A DNA stretch of 64,000 nucleotides from an uncultured Lachnospiraceae bacterium (lineage in GTDB: Bacteria; Bacillota; Clostridia; Lachnospirales; Lachnospiraceae), in assembly GCA_951802115.1 (NCBI GenBank), contig CATOPL010000006.1:62001-126000 (forward strand), in the 5' to 3' direction. The position numbers and the translations under genes are program-made. Positions within the stretch are counted from its first letter, which is position 1, and each line of letters begins with the position of its first letter. A model generated the notes under the pieces. The model was not told the DNA's origin and searched no databases. It saw nothing but the letters and a program-made list of their open reading frames with translations. Shown piece by piece: positions 35,824 through 43,365 of this stretch.

Positions 35824-35871
35824 ATGCAGGCTTTCTTTAGGAATTCTTTAGAAATACCTGCATTTGTTTTT
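35824..35871. terminator. Hairpin with T-runs on both sides, upstream of the response regulator
   Basis: ATGCAGG (35824-35830) pairs with CCTGCAT (35857-35863), with further pairing inside, followed by TTGTTTTT. T-rich sequence also follows on the minus strand. A TATAAT at 35809-35814 directly precedes it, so it could also be an attenuator in the leader of the regulator gene. Confidence 0.6.
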
Positions 35872-35931
35872 AAGATTCTGCCCATAGAATACAAGTCAGA
35901 ACAAAAAGTCTGGCGGCGAAAGGAGGGCGGA

Positions 35932-35979
35932 ATGTATACTTACTTGAACTGTGAATGTTCAATAAGGCATACTTATTGA
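35932..35979 (+). CDS. Possible 15-codon leader peptide
   Basis: AAAGGAGG followed five bases later by ATG opens a short frame encoding MYTYLNCECSIRHTY and then TGA. The frame runs into the first two palindromes of the tandem array. The regulator gene 90 bases downstream has a weaker ribosome site. Either this is a leader peptide affecting folding of the repeats, or the array was inserted behind the original ribosome site of the regulator. Confidence 0.35.
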   Translation: MYTYLNCECSIRHTY

Positions 35980-36030
35980 ACTACTAATGTTCAATAAGGC
36001 ATACTTATTGAACTACTAATGTTCAATAAG
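35940..36030 (+). repeat. Three tandem palindromes, 32-bp period
   Basis: Palindromes lie at 35940-35966 (left arm degenerate, TTGAAC retained), 35972-35998 and 36004-36030. The last two are perfect: CTTATTGAAC, spacer TACTAAT, GTTCAATAAG. The period is 32 bp, about three helical turns. The third is followed by GTATAAGATA. The same element, with another spacer and one G-U change, occurs upstream of the AOR gene at 43314-43340, also followed by TATAAGAT. Confidence 0.9.
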
Positions 36031-36066
36031 GTATAAGATATGAAGAAAGCAGAGGGTGAAAAAGTT

Positions 36067-36774
36067 ATGGATAAATATCATGTGCTGGTAGTAGAAGATG
36101 ACAAGGAAATTCGCGACGGAATCGAAATTTATTTAAAAAGTCAGGGGTATGAAGTCTACAAGGCAGCAGATGGGATTGAAGGACTGGAGATCATCTACCG
36201 GGAAGAAATTCATCTTGCGATTGTGGATGTGATGATGCCCAGAAAGGACGGCATCCAGATGGTTATGGAGATGAGAAAAGATTATGATTTTCCGGTGATT
36301 ATGCTGTCGGCGAAATCAGAAGAAGTGGATAAAATTCTGGGACTTAACATGGGTGCGGACGATTATGTGACCAAACCGTTTACGCCGCTGGAACTTCTGG
36401 CGAGAGTGAATTCACAGCTTCGGCGTTACAGTCGGTATCTTGAGAAGCTGAAAAACGGGGGAGCGGAAGAGGGACATGTATACCGTATCGGCGGACTGGA
36501 GCTGGATGAAGAAAAGGTAGAGCTTCGGGTAGATGGCGTACAGGTCAAAGTAACCCCGATGGAATACCGGATTCTGCTTCTTTTAATGAAACATCCGGGA
36601 AGGGTGTTTTCCGCAGATGAAATATATGAGCGGGTCTGGAATGAAAAGGCGGTAAACTCTGATACGATTATGGTTCATGTACGGAATATCCGTGAGAAGA
36701 TTGAGATTAATCCAAAAAATCCAAAATATTTAAAGGTGGTGTGGGGCGTTGGCTATAAAATGGAAAAACAGTGA
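36067..36774 (+). CDS. OmpR/PhoB-family response regulator
   Basis: The ATG at 36067 (GAGGGTG upstream) gives 235 residues starting MDKYHVLVVEDDKEIRDG. The receiver has the phospho-acceptor Asp in IVDVMMPRKDGIQMV and Lys in TKPFTPLELLARV. The C-terminal winged helix has VTPMEYRILLLLM, NSDTIMVHVRNIREKIEINP and GVGYKME. An ATG at 36040 is in frame but follows TATAAG too closely if that is a -10 box. It overlaps the kinase gene by 26 bases and is preceded by the tandem palindromes. Confidence 0.92.
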   Translation: MDKYHVLVVEDDKEIRDGIEIYLKSQGYEVYKAADGIEGLEIIYREEIHLAIVDVMMPRKDGIQMVMEMRKDYDFPVIMLSAKSEEVDKILGLNMGADDYVTKPFTPLELLARVNSQLRRYSRYLEKLKNGGAEEGHVYRIGGLELDEEKVELRVDGVQVKVTPMEYRILLLLMKHPGRVFSADEIYERVWNEKAVNSDTIMVHVRNIREKIEINPKNPKYLKVVWGVGYKMEKQ

Positions 36775-39106
36775 AAAGACTGGAAACAAAGCATACACAT
36801 CTGTCAGAGAGAGCAGTATAAAAGGAATTCTGCTGATTCTTCTTTGTGCGGCGATCGCAGCGACAGTTATGTGCAACTCCTATCCTTTTTTCCGCAGCCA
36901 GGCGGAAGAAAAGATGGCGGTATACCAGAAGGAACGGGTGTCGGAAAGAGAGAAAGAACCGGTTTACGAGCCGGACGATATATACAAACGGTATCTGCTT
37001 TCTTCCATTTATTATATGAATTATGAAATGACGCCGGATATGGATGCCTATACGTATTTTACCCAGAGCTATGATATGAGTAAATTTTCGGAGGAAGAAC
37101 AGAACCGGATCAGAGAAGCGTCCACACGTCTGATGCAGAACATGCGTAATCAGTATTCGACGGTACAGGACAGCTATGACTATAGCAGCTTTGGTTCCGG
37201 GCCCTTTCGGGATTTCGGAGTTGACGGTTATCTGAGTAATGCCATTCATGGCAATATTGAGGAGGCAAAACAGTATTACCGATCCGGTCTTGTGATTCAG
37301 TATGACAGCAGAGGAGTTCCCAGCATCCGGGAATCCTGGGGATTCCGAATTGACGAAATGGATATACTGGGATATCTTCAGCAGGCGTCGATGGTCCGTC
37401 TGATGGAAGACAACGGGATGGCGGAGGTGGTGTATGATACCGTGCTGTCCTATAAGGAAGAGGAGGCAGTGGTCGATGAGGTTCTGCTGGAAGATCGCGA
37501 GGGCTATGAACAGGTTTATGCGGATCCCTATGAAGAGGCGGAGCGTAATGATCAGCTTCTGAAGGCGATTCCGGTGCCTCTGATTCAGAATACCTCTTTT
37601 GTATTTGCAGTTCACAGCAGCGAAAGTTATGATTATATCTGGGAAGACTACTGGATGGAGCAAAATGCATATATGCGGAGCGGTTACAGTATCGCTGTGG
37701 CAGGAATTCTGGCTGTGATGATGCTTCTGGCTCTCGTTTTGCAGAATGTTCCGGCGTTGAAACTCAGACAGAATCTTTTATTCCGGTTGCCTACGGAACT
37801 GACGATCTGGGTGGGATTCCTGGGGCTTATTGCCACCGGAGAGTTTGCCATGGATTTCGGAATGTATTCTATGAAGTCCGCCATCGTGGAAGACTTTGAG
37901 ACAATAGGATTCGGAGGCTCTGCACAGGCGTCAGCGACTGTTTTTATCTGGCTGTTCTGGTTCTGTTTTGCATTCTGCTGGTATTGGCTGGCAGCGTCAG
38001 TGCTTCCATACCTTACGCATCCGATCCGGATGCTGAAAGAAAACATGCTCTGCATTCGTTTCTGCAGGTGGATGAAAAATTTCTGGCTGAGATTCTGGTA
38101 CTGGGCGACGGACGTGGAGCTGAATGAAAATCTGACGAGGAATATCTGGAAAGTGGTTGGCCTAAACGGTGTAATCGTAGTATTCCTCTGCTGTATCTGG
38201 TTTGGCGGTGTGGTAGGGGCAGTGATTTATACAATTCTCCTCTATGTGCTGATTAAGAAAAAATGTGCCCAGATCCAGGAGAACTATGAGAAGCTTCTGA
38301 AAGTAACCCGAACCATTGCACAAGGGGAGCTGAACGCTTCGACAGAGGAAGACATGGACCTGTTTAATCCCATCCGGGATGAACTGACCTCTATCCGCAA
38401 CGGATTTCGCAAAGCGGTCAGTGATGAGGTTCGAAGCCGGAATATGAGGACGGAGCTGATCACCAATGTATCTCATGATCTGAAGACGCCACTGACAGCC
38501 ATTATTACTTATGTGGATCTTCTGAAAAAGGAAGATATTACAGAAGAACAGAGAAGAGACTATGTTGATACGCTGGATAAAAAATCTCAGAGGCTGAAGG
38601 TCTTGATTGAGGATCTGTTTGAAGTCAGCAAGGCGACTTCTGACAATATTGTCATGAACTTTGACGAGGTAGATCTAGTCAGTCTGATCAAACAGGTTCG
38701 TCTGGAGAATGAAGATAAAATTCAGGAAAGCACACTCGATTTCCGCTGGAATCTGTCGGAAGAAAAATGTATTCTGACGTTGGATCCCCAGAGAACTTTC
38801 CGGATTATTGACAATCTGGTTCAGAATATTTTAAAATATTCCATGCCGCATTCGCGTGTGTATATTGATATGAAGGAGCGGGAAGCGGAGGTTGTGGTAA
38901 TCTTTAAAAATATGTCCGCTACGGAGATGAATTTCTCTCCTGAAGAGATTACAGAACGATTTGTCCGCGGGGATCTGTCCCGCAATACAGAGGGCAGCGG
39001 ACTTGGGCTGGCCATTGCGCAGAGCTTTACGGAGCTGCAGAACGGGACTTTCCGGGTAGAGACAGATGGGGATCTTTTTAAAGTGATTATCTGCTGGAAA
39101 CGATAA
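36749..39106 (+). CDS. Large multi-pass membrane histidine kinase
   Basis: A 785-residue kinase, probably from the TTG at 36749 (AAGGTGG upstream, overlap with the regulator). A membrane segment at about 26-44 is followed by an extracytoplasmic domain of about 260 residues, then four or more membrane segments (from about 310 to 500). A HAMP-like linker leads to a HisKA box with phospho-His in TNVSHDLKTPLTAIITYVDLL. The HATPase domain has NLVQNILKYSM, SPEEITERFVRGD and GSGLGLAIAQSF. The extracellular domain is not recognised. It clearly pairs with the regulator upstream. Confidence 0.9.
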   Translation: MAIKWKNSEKTGNKAYTSVRESSIKGILLILLCAAIAATVMCNSYPFFRSQAEEKMAVYQKERVSEREKEPVYEPDDIYKRYLLSSIYYMNYEMTPDMDAYTYFTQSYDMSKFSEEEQNRIREASTRLMQNMRNQYSTVQDSYDYSSFGSGPFRDFGVDGYLSNAIHGNIEEAKQYYRSGLVIQYDSRGVPSIRESWGFRIDEMDILGYLQQASMVRLMEDNGMAEVVYDTVLSYKEEEAVVDEVLLEDREGYEQVYADPYEEAERNDQLLKAIPVPLIQNTSFVFAVHSSESYDYIWEDYWMEQNAYMRSGYSIAVAGILAVMMLLALVLQNVPALKLRQNLLFRLPTELTIWVGFLGLIATGEFAMDFGMYSMKSAIVEDFETIGFGGSAQASATVFIWLFWFCFAFCWYWLAASVLPYLTHPIRMLKENMLCIRFCRWMKNFWLRFWYWATDVELNENLTRNIWKVVGLNGVIVVFLCCIWFGGVVGAVIYTILLYVLIKKKCAQIQENYEKLLKVTRTIAQGELNASTEEDMDLFNPIRDELTSIRNGFRKAVSDEVRSRNMRTELITNVSHDLKTPLTAIITYVDLLKKEDITEEQRRDYVDTLDKKSQRLKVLIEDLFEVSKATSDNIVMNFDEVDLVSLIKQVRLENEDKIQESTLDFRWNLSEEKCILTLDPQRTFRIIDNLVQNILKYSMPHSRVYIDMKEREAEVVVIFKNMSATEMNFSPEEITERFVRGDLSRNTEGSGLGLAIAQSFTELQNGTFRVETDGDLFKVIICWKR

Positions 39107-39122
39107 ATGAAAATGATCAGGG

Positions 39123-39166
39123 CGATCCCGGAACAGGCATTATGGTCTGCACCGGGGTCGTTTTTT
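39123..39166 (+). terminator. Rho-independent terminator after the kinase
   Basis: CGATCCCGG (39123-39131) pairs with CCGGGGTCG (39152-39160) with one G-U pair and is followed by TTTTTT. Confidence 0.85.
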
Positions 39167-39305
39167 ATGAGGTTGTTTGCCGGAATAAAGTTAAAGCAGG
39201 TTCTGTATTTGTGAGATGACGCAGCAGATTATTTAACTCTGGTTTATATTCTGTTAATTTTCAGGAATCATAATTCTATATAGCTATATTACAAGGAGGA
39301 ATCAC

Positions 39306-41138
39306 ATGCAGCAGATAAAAAAACCAAAGAAACCCCTGATCTTTTATTATGGTGTTGGACTTTTGATAATGTTTGTGCTGAATGCAGTCATATTTCCCAG
39401 ATACGTCCGGAATCAGATCGAAGAAGTGGACTACGGAACCTTTTTGACGATGCTGGAAGAGAAACAGGTGTCGATGGCGCAGATGGAAAAGGATTATATT
39501 TATTTTGTGGATAATAACGAGGAAGATCCTTCCTTTTATTCTACGATTGCCTTCAACGATCCGGAGCTGGTCGACCGTCTGAGAACATCCGGATGCAAAT
39601 TCGGTAAAGTAAAGGAAAAAGAAGCGTCTATATTCGGCACCATTCTTTCGGTTGTTGTTCAGGTGGCGGTTTTTGTTTTTATCGGACAGCTGCTTTCCCG
39701 GATATTGATGAAGCGCATGGGCGGCAGTATGGGAAATGCCATGTCTTTTGGAAAAAGCAGCGCTAAAATCTATGTTGCCAGTGAAACGGGAATTAAATTT
39801 ACAGATGTTGCGGGGGAAGATGAAGCCAAAGAACAGCTTCAGGAAATTGTGGATTTTCTGCACAACCCGGACAAATACCAGGAAATTGGGGCAGTGATGC
39901 CCAAGGGAGCTCTTCTGGTCGGACCGCCCGGCACCGGAAAAACCCTGCTGGCGAAAGCAGTGGCGGGAGAAGCCGAGGTGCCCTTTTTTTCTATTTCCGG
40001 TTCCGAGTTTGTGGAGATGTTTGTGGGTATGGGTGCGGCAAAGGTCAGGGATCTGTTCAAACAGGCCAACGAAAAAGCGCCGTGTATTGTATTCATTGAT
40101 GAGATTGATACGATTGGCAAAAAGCGTGACAGCGGCGGTATGGGAGGCAATGACGAAAGAGAGCAGACGCTGAATCAGCTTCTGACGGAGATGGATGGTT
40201 TTGACGGTTCCAGAGGCGTGGTGATTCTGGCAGCGACCAACCGTCCGGAAACTCTGGATCCGGCGCTTCTGAGGCCGGGACGTTTTGACAGACGGGTTCC
40301 CGTGGAGCTTCCGGATCTGGCGGGAAGGGAAAACATCCTGAAAGTACATGCAAAGAAGGTAAAGCTGGGGGATGATATTGACTTTAATGCTATCGCAAGA
40401 GCGGCGGCAGGCACTTCCGGAGCGGAGCTTGCGAATATGGTCAATGAGGCGGCTCTGCGGGCCGTAAGGGGAGGCAGAGCTTATGTGACACAGGCCGATC
40501 TGGAAGAAAGCATTGAAGTGGTCATTGCCGGTTATCAGAAAAAAAACCAGGTTTTGTCGGATAAAGAGAAGCTGATCGTATCTTACCATGAGATCGGTCA
40601 TGCACTGGTAGCAGCTTTGCAGACGGATTCTGCGCCGGTAACGAAGATTACGATCATTCCCAGAACTTCCGGCGCGCTGGGGTACACCATGCAGGTGGAA
40701 GAGCGGGAACACAACCTGATGAGTAAAGAGGAACTGGAGAATAAGATTGCTACGTATGCAGGCGGACGGGCGGCAGAAGAGCTGATTTTTGGTTCTGTTA
40801 CCACAGGAGCGTCGAATGATATTGAGCAGATGACAAAAATGGCCCGTGCCATGATCACCCGTTACGGCATGAGCGAAGAATTCGGCATGATGGCGCTGGA
40901 AACGGTCAATAATCAGTACATGGGGGGCGACACTTCGATTGTATGCGCTGCGGAGACGGCAGCTGCGGTGGATGAGAAGGTCAGCGCCCTGCTAAAGAAA
41001 CAGTATCAGAAAGCGGTAAAGCTTCTGCAGGAGAAAAAACAGAAGCTGCACGAGCTGGCGAAGTATCTGTATGAGAAGGAAACCATTTCAGGAGAAGAAT
41101 TTATGAGAATACTGAAAGAGGCACCGGAATGTGTCTGA
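39306..41138 (+). CDS. ftsH: ATP-dependent zinc metalloprotease FtsH
   Basis: A 610-residue membrane protease. An N-terminal membrane segment (about 11-31) and a second (about 112-132) flank a small outer domain. The AAA+ module has Walker A GPPGTGKT, Walker [13 protein letters not shown] and the second region of homology RPGRFDRRV. The M41 zinc site reads HEIGHA (the common form is HEAGHA) and a third ligand region follows in [10 protein letters not shown]. It degrades membrane and regulatory proteins. AAGGAGG precedes the ATG. It follows the two-component pair after a terminator. Whether it is the only FtsH of the genome is unknown. Confidence 0.95.
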   Translation: MQQIKKPKKPLIFYYGVGLLIMFVLNAVIFPRYVRNQIEEVDYGTFLTMLEEKQVSMAQMEKDYIYFVDNNEEDPSFYSTIAFNDPELVDRLRTSGCKFGKVKEKEASIFGTILSVVVQVAVFVFIGQLLSRILMKRMGGSMGNAMSFGKSSAKIYVASETGIKFTDVAGEDEAKEQLQEIVDFLHNPDKYQEIGAVMPKGALLVGPPGTGKTLLAKAVAGEAEVPFFSISGSEFVEMFVGMGAAKVRDLFKQANEKAPCIVFIDEIDTIGKKRDSGGMGGNDEREQTLNQLLTEMDGFDGSRGVVILAATNRPETLDPALLRPGRFDRRVPVELPDLAGRENILKVHAKKVKLGDDIDFNAIARAAAGTSGAELANMVNEAALRAVRGGRAYVTQADLEESIEVVIAGYQKKNQVLSDKEKLIVSYHEIGHALVAALQTDSAPVTKITIIPRTSGALGYTMQVEEREHNLMSKEELENKIATYAGGRAAEELIFGSVTTGASNDIEQMTKMARAMITRYGMSEEFGMMALETVNNQYMGGDTSIVCAAETAAAVDEKVSALLKKQYQKAVKLLQEKKQKLHELAKYLYEKETISGEEFMRILKEAPECV

Positions 41139-41146
41139 AAATTATG

Positions 41147-41178
41147 GAGGGCTGCAGTCTGGCCCTCTTTTCTTTTTT
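41147..41178 (+). terminator. Rho-independent terminator after ftsH
   Basis: GAGGGC (41147-41152) pairs with GCCCTC (41162-41167), followed by TTTTCTTTTTT. Confidence 0.85.
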
Positions 41179-41547
41179 CTGTAAGTGAATATTTATTCTA
41201 TGGCCTTGCCGGCCGTGGAGTGTGGTATTTGTGCCGACAAAAACCCGGTAGAGGTTATGTGCCGGATCAGGCATAACAATACAGACGACAGAAGTAAATA
41301 AATTGTAAATATGGTTTTTTTCTGGTAAAATAAATAACATCTATTAAAAAGGAATCATGATTTTCTGATGCTGTATATTTTATGAGGGATCATGGATGTA
41401 TTGACAGAAACGGATGACAGCCGGAGGAAAGTCCGGCGGATCTGCGGAATATGCCGGTAATTTTTGATAAAAGAAAAAACTGCAGAAAATCTGGATTCGG
41501 TGACAGAAATTAACAGTATATATAAAAATAGCACAAAGGATAAATGT
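41179..41547 (+). other. Long leader region of the endonuclease V gene
   Basis: This 369-base stretch has no convincing gene. It contains the promoter at 41303-41331 and, in the leader, a small hairpin GCCGGA/TCCGGC near 41422-41440. No known riboswitch was recognised. Confidence 0.5.
41303..41331 (+). promoter_or_regulatory. Promoter upstream of endonuclease V
   Basis: TTGTAA (41303-41308) and TAAAAT (41326-41331) are separated by 17 bases. It leaves a leader of about 210 nt before the coding start. Confidence 0.65.
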
Positions 41548-42252
41548 ATGGACAAAGAAACATGGAAGACACTCTCTTTGGAACGTGCCATTCGGATTCA
41601 GAAAGATCTTTGGCCCAAAGTGGTCCAGAGCTGCAGCAAAAGAGCGGAAGAATTTGAGACAGTGGCGGGAATTGATCTGGCTTACTGGAATGAGGGGGAA
41701 CAGGAATTTGCCGTATGCTGTATCGTGGTGCTGGAGCAGAGAAGCAGGAAGGTGCTGGAGAGCAGATCTTCTTTTGGCAAGGTGGAGGTTCCCTATATTC
41801 CGGGGTGTCTTGCCTTTCGGGAGCTTCCGCTTATTCTGGAGACGGTGAAGATGCTTACAGTGTATCCGGACCTGTTCATGCTGGACGGAAATGGCTGTCT
41901 GCATCCGCGCCGTATGGGGATCGCCACTCATGCTTCGTTTTATCTGGACCGGCCGACTATAGGGGTAGCGAAGCATTATTATAAGATCGACGAGGCAGAG
42001 TGTTCCCTGCCGGAAAATAAACAGTTTGCATATACAGATGTTCTTGTGAACGGTGAGATATACGGACGGATCCTGCGTACAATCAAAGATGTGAAGCCGG
42101 TATATGTATCTGTGGGAAATTATATCGATCTGGATACAGCCACAGAGCTGGTATGCCGTTTTATTGACCAGGAAAGTCATATCCCCATGCCCACAAGGCT
42201 TGCCGATCTGGAGACGCACAAAAGGCGCAGGGAGCTGAAAGGAAAGATATAA
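41548..42252 (+). CDS. nfi: Endonuclease V (deoxyinosine-specific)
   Basis: A 234-residue protein with endonuclease V motifs: VAGIDLAYW (catalytic Asp), PYIPGCLAFRELP, LDGNGCLHPRRMGIATH and the C-terminal VSVGNYIDLDTATEL. It nicks DNA near deoxyinosine in repair. AAAGGA lies seven bases before the ATG at 41548. It precedes a broken xdhC-like gene and the tungsten island but has no known link to them. Confidence 0.92.
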   Translation: MDKETWKTLSLERAIRIQKDLWPKVVQSCSKRAEEFETVAGIDLAYWNEGEQEFAVCCIVVLEQRSRKVLESRSSFGKVEVPYIPGCLAFRELPLILETVKMLTVYPDLFMLDGNGCLHPRRMGIATHASFYLDRPTIGVAKHYYKIDEAECSLPENKQFAYTDVLVNGEIYGRILRTIKDVKPVYVSVGNYIDLDTATELVCRFIDQESHIPMPTRLADLETHKRRRELKGKI

Positions 42253-42419
42253 GGAAGAACAGATGGCAGGAATGAATTTCAGACACGCTCTGATATCCGG
42301 GAAATTTCAGAGGTGAGATGTCAGGAATATTGTGTTTTACGGGATGCAGATGAGAATAGCAGTAGATGGGGGCAAGAGTTTGCAGAATTTGCCGCAATAC
42401 AGAAAGGAATACAAATAGT

Positions 42420-42972
42420 ATGAAACAGAGAATTGAAAGCATGATCCGGGCGCTGGAACAGCATCGGGCGCTGATTCTGGTGAGTATTCTGGCAAGCTCG
42501 GGTTCCACGCACAGGGGGGCCGGCGCAATGATGCTTGTGTTCGAGGATAGACATATTGAAGGGACTATCGGCGGGGTGCAGTGGAATATGCGGCGCAGCA
42601 GCATGCAGAAAAGCTTCTGGAACAGAAGGCGTCTGACATGGTGGGGTACAGTCTGAAAAAAGACGATGTGGCAAATTTGGGGATGCTCTGCGGCGGCGAC
42701 GTGAAGGTGTTTTTTCAGTATCTGCAGGGGGAAAAGGAACTGCCTCTCCAGTGTTGTCTCAAAGCGGCTGCTGTTCCCGGTCAGGACGCCTGGCTGATTC
42801 GCAGGTTCGAGGGACATAAGGTAACTGCCATGGACGTTTACGATAAAAAGGGCTTGCTTTTGGTGAAGGGATTCAGGAAGAAGAGATCAAAGATCTGCGA
42901 AAGCCCGGCACCGTCTATCGGGAAAAATTCGCGGCACCGGAGCGTTTTCCAGGGGCTGCATGTGGAAAATAA
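42420..42972 (+). pseudogene. XdhC/CoxF-like gene with two frameshifts, truncated
   Basis: The translation is recognisable as an XdhC N-terminal domain in three successive frames. The first gives MKQRIESMIRALEQ, LASSGSTHRGAGAMMLVFED and GTIGG. After a missing base near 42576 a second frame gives VEYAAQQHAEKLL and GMLCGGDVKVFFQYL. After another missing base near 42870 a third frame gives GIQEEEIKDLRKPGTVYREKFAAPER. Intact XdhC proteins are about 300 residues and continue with a Rossmann domain, which is absent here. XdhC-type proteins help load molybdenum cofactor into hydroxylases, so this is probably a relic related to the adjacent cofactor island. Confidence 0.82.
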
Positions 42973-43171
42973 GCAGTAGCGCACAGCTGGCAGAAAATAA
43001 TTTTCAGATATGTTCTGGACAAGCGCGCCTGATCGGATAAAACGCAGCTGTGATACGAAAAAAGAAGACATTGCGGTTCTGTAATTGTCAGATTTATGCT
43101 TTGTTTTGTATGAATTTGCCATATTAAATGTAGTATTCTCAGAATATCCTATAAAATATATCCAAAAAATA

Positions 43172-43200
43172 TTGTAAAATACAGAATGATGTGTTATGAT
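43172..43200 (+). promoter_or_regulatory. Promoter of the AOR operon
   Basis: TTGTAA (43172-43177) and TATGAT (43195-43200) are 17 bases apart. The predicted start near 43207 falls just before the riboswitch. Confidence 0.75.
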
Positions 43201-43210
43201 AACGCTATAT

Positions 43211-43292
43211 AAATCCGAGTCTTGTTCAGAGGGAACCTGACCATTGGGTATTGACCGCTTGAATCAATGCCTCCCGTGTTTGGAAAGGATTT
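43211..43292 (+). promoter_or_regulatory. Moco/Tuco (molybdenum/tungsten cofactor) riboswitch
   Basis: The closing stem AAATCC (43211-43216)/GGATTT (43287-43292) encloses the recognisable pattern of the Moco RNA motif: GAGGGAACCTGACC, ATTGACCGCTTGAATCAAT as an internal hairpin, ATGCCTCCCG and TTTGGAAAGG. The motif responds to the pterin metal cofactor. Its position before a tungsten AOR and TupABC fits the tungsten-cofactor form. Between it and the AOR ribosome site lies the palindrome at 43314-43340, whose left arm can also pair (CCTTA with TAAGG) with the AOR Shine-Dalgarno. Confidence 0.8.
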
Positions 43293-43313
43293 AGTCACCA
43301 GATAATTTCATAC

Positions 43314-43340
43314 CTTATTGAACATTAACAGTTCGATAAG
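43314..43340 (+). repeat. Single copy of the palindromic element shared with the 36-kb regulator leader
   Basis: CTTATTGAAC, spacer ATTAACA, GTTCGATAAG, then TATAAGATGT. Arms (10 bp) and spacer length (7 nt) equal those at 35972-36030. In the AOR transcript it would fold as a stem-loop ten bases before AAGGAGG. As DNA it also contains a TTGAAC-17-TATAAG promoter-like pair. Confidence 0.85.
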
Positions 43341-43365
43341 TATAAGATGTAAGGAGGTAATCTGT

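Noticed and set aside
35940-36030. Small CRISPR array
   Set aside because: The 32-bp repeats are contiguous with no unique spacers, and no cas genes are present. They are tandem palindromes.
43314-43346. TTGAAC-17-TATAAG as the main AOR promoter
   Set aside because: It would start transcription within the Shine-Dalgarno sequence, and a better promoter lies ahead of the riboswitch at 43172-43200.
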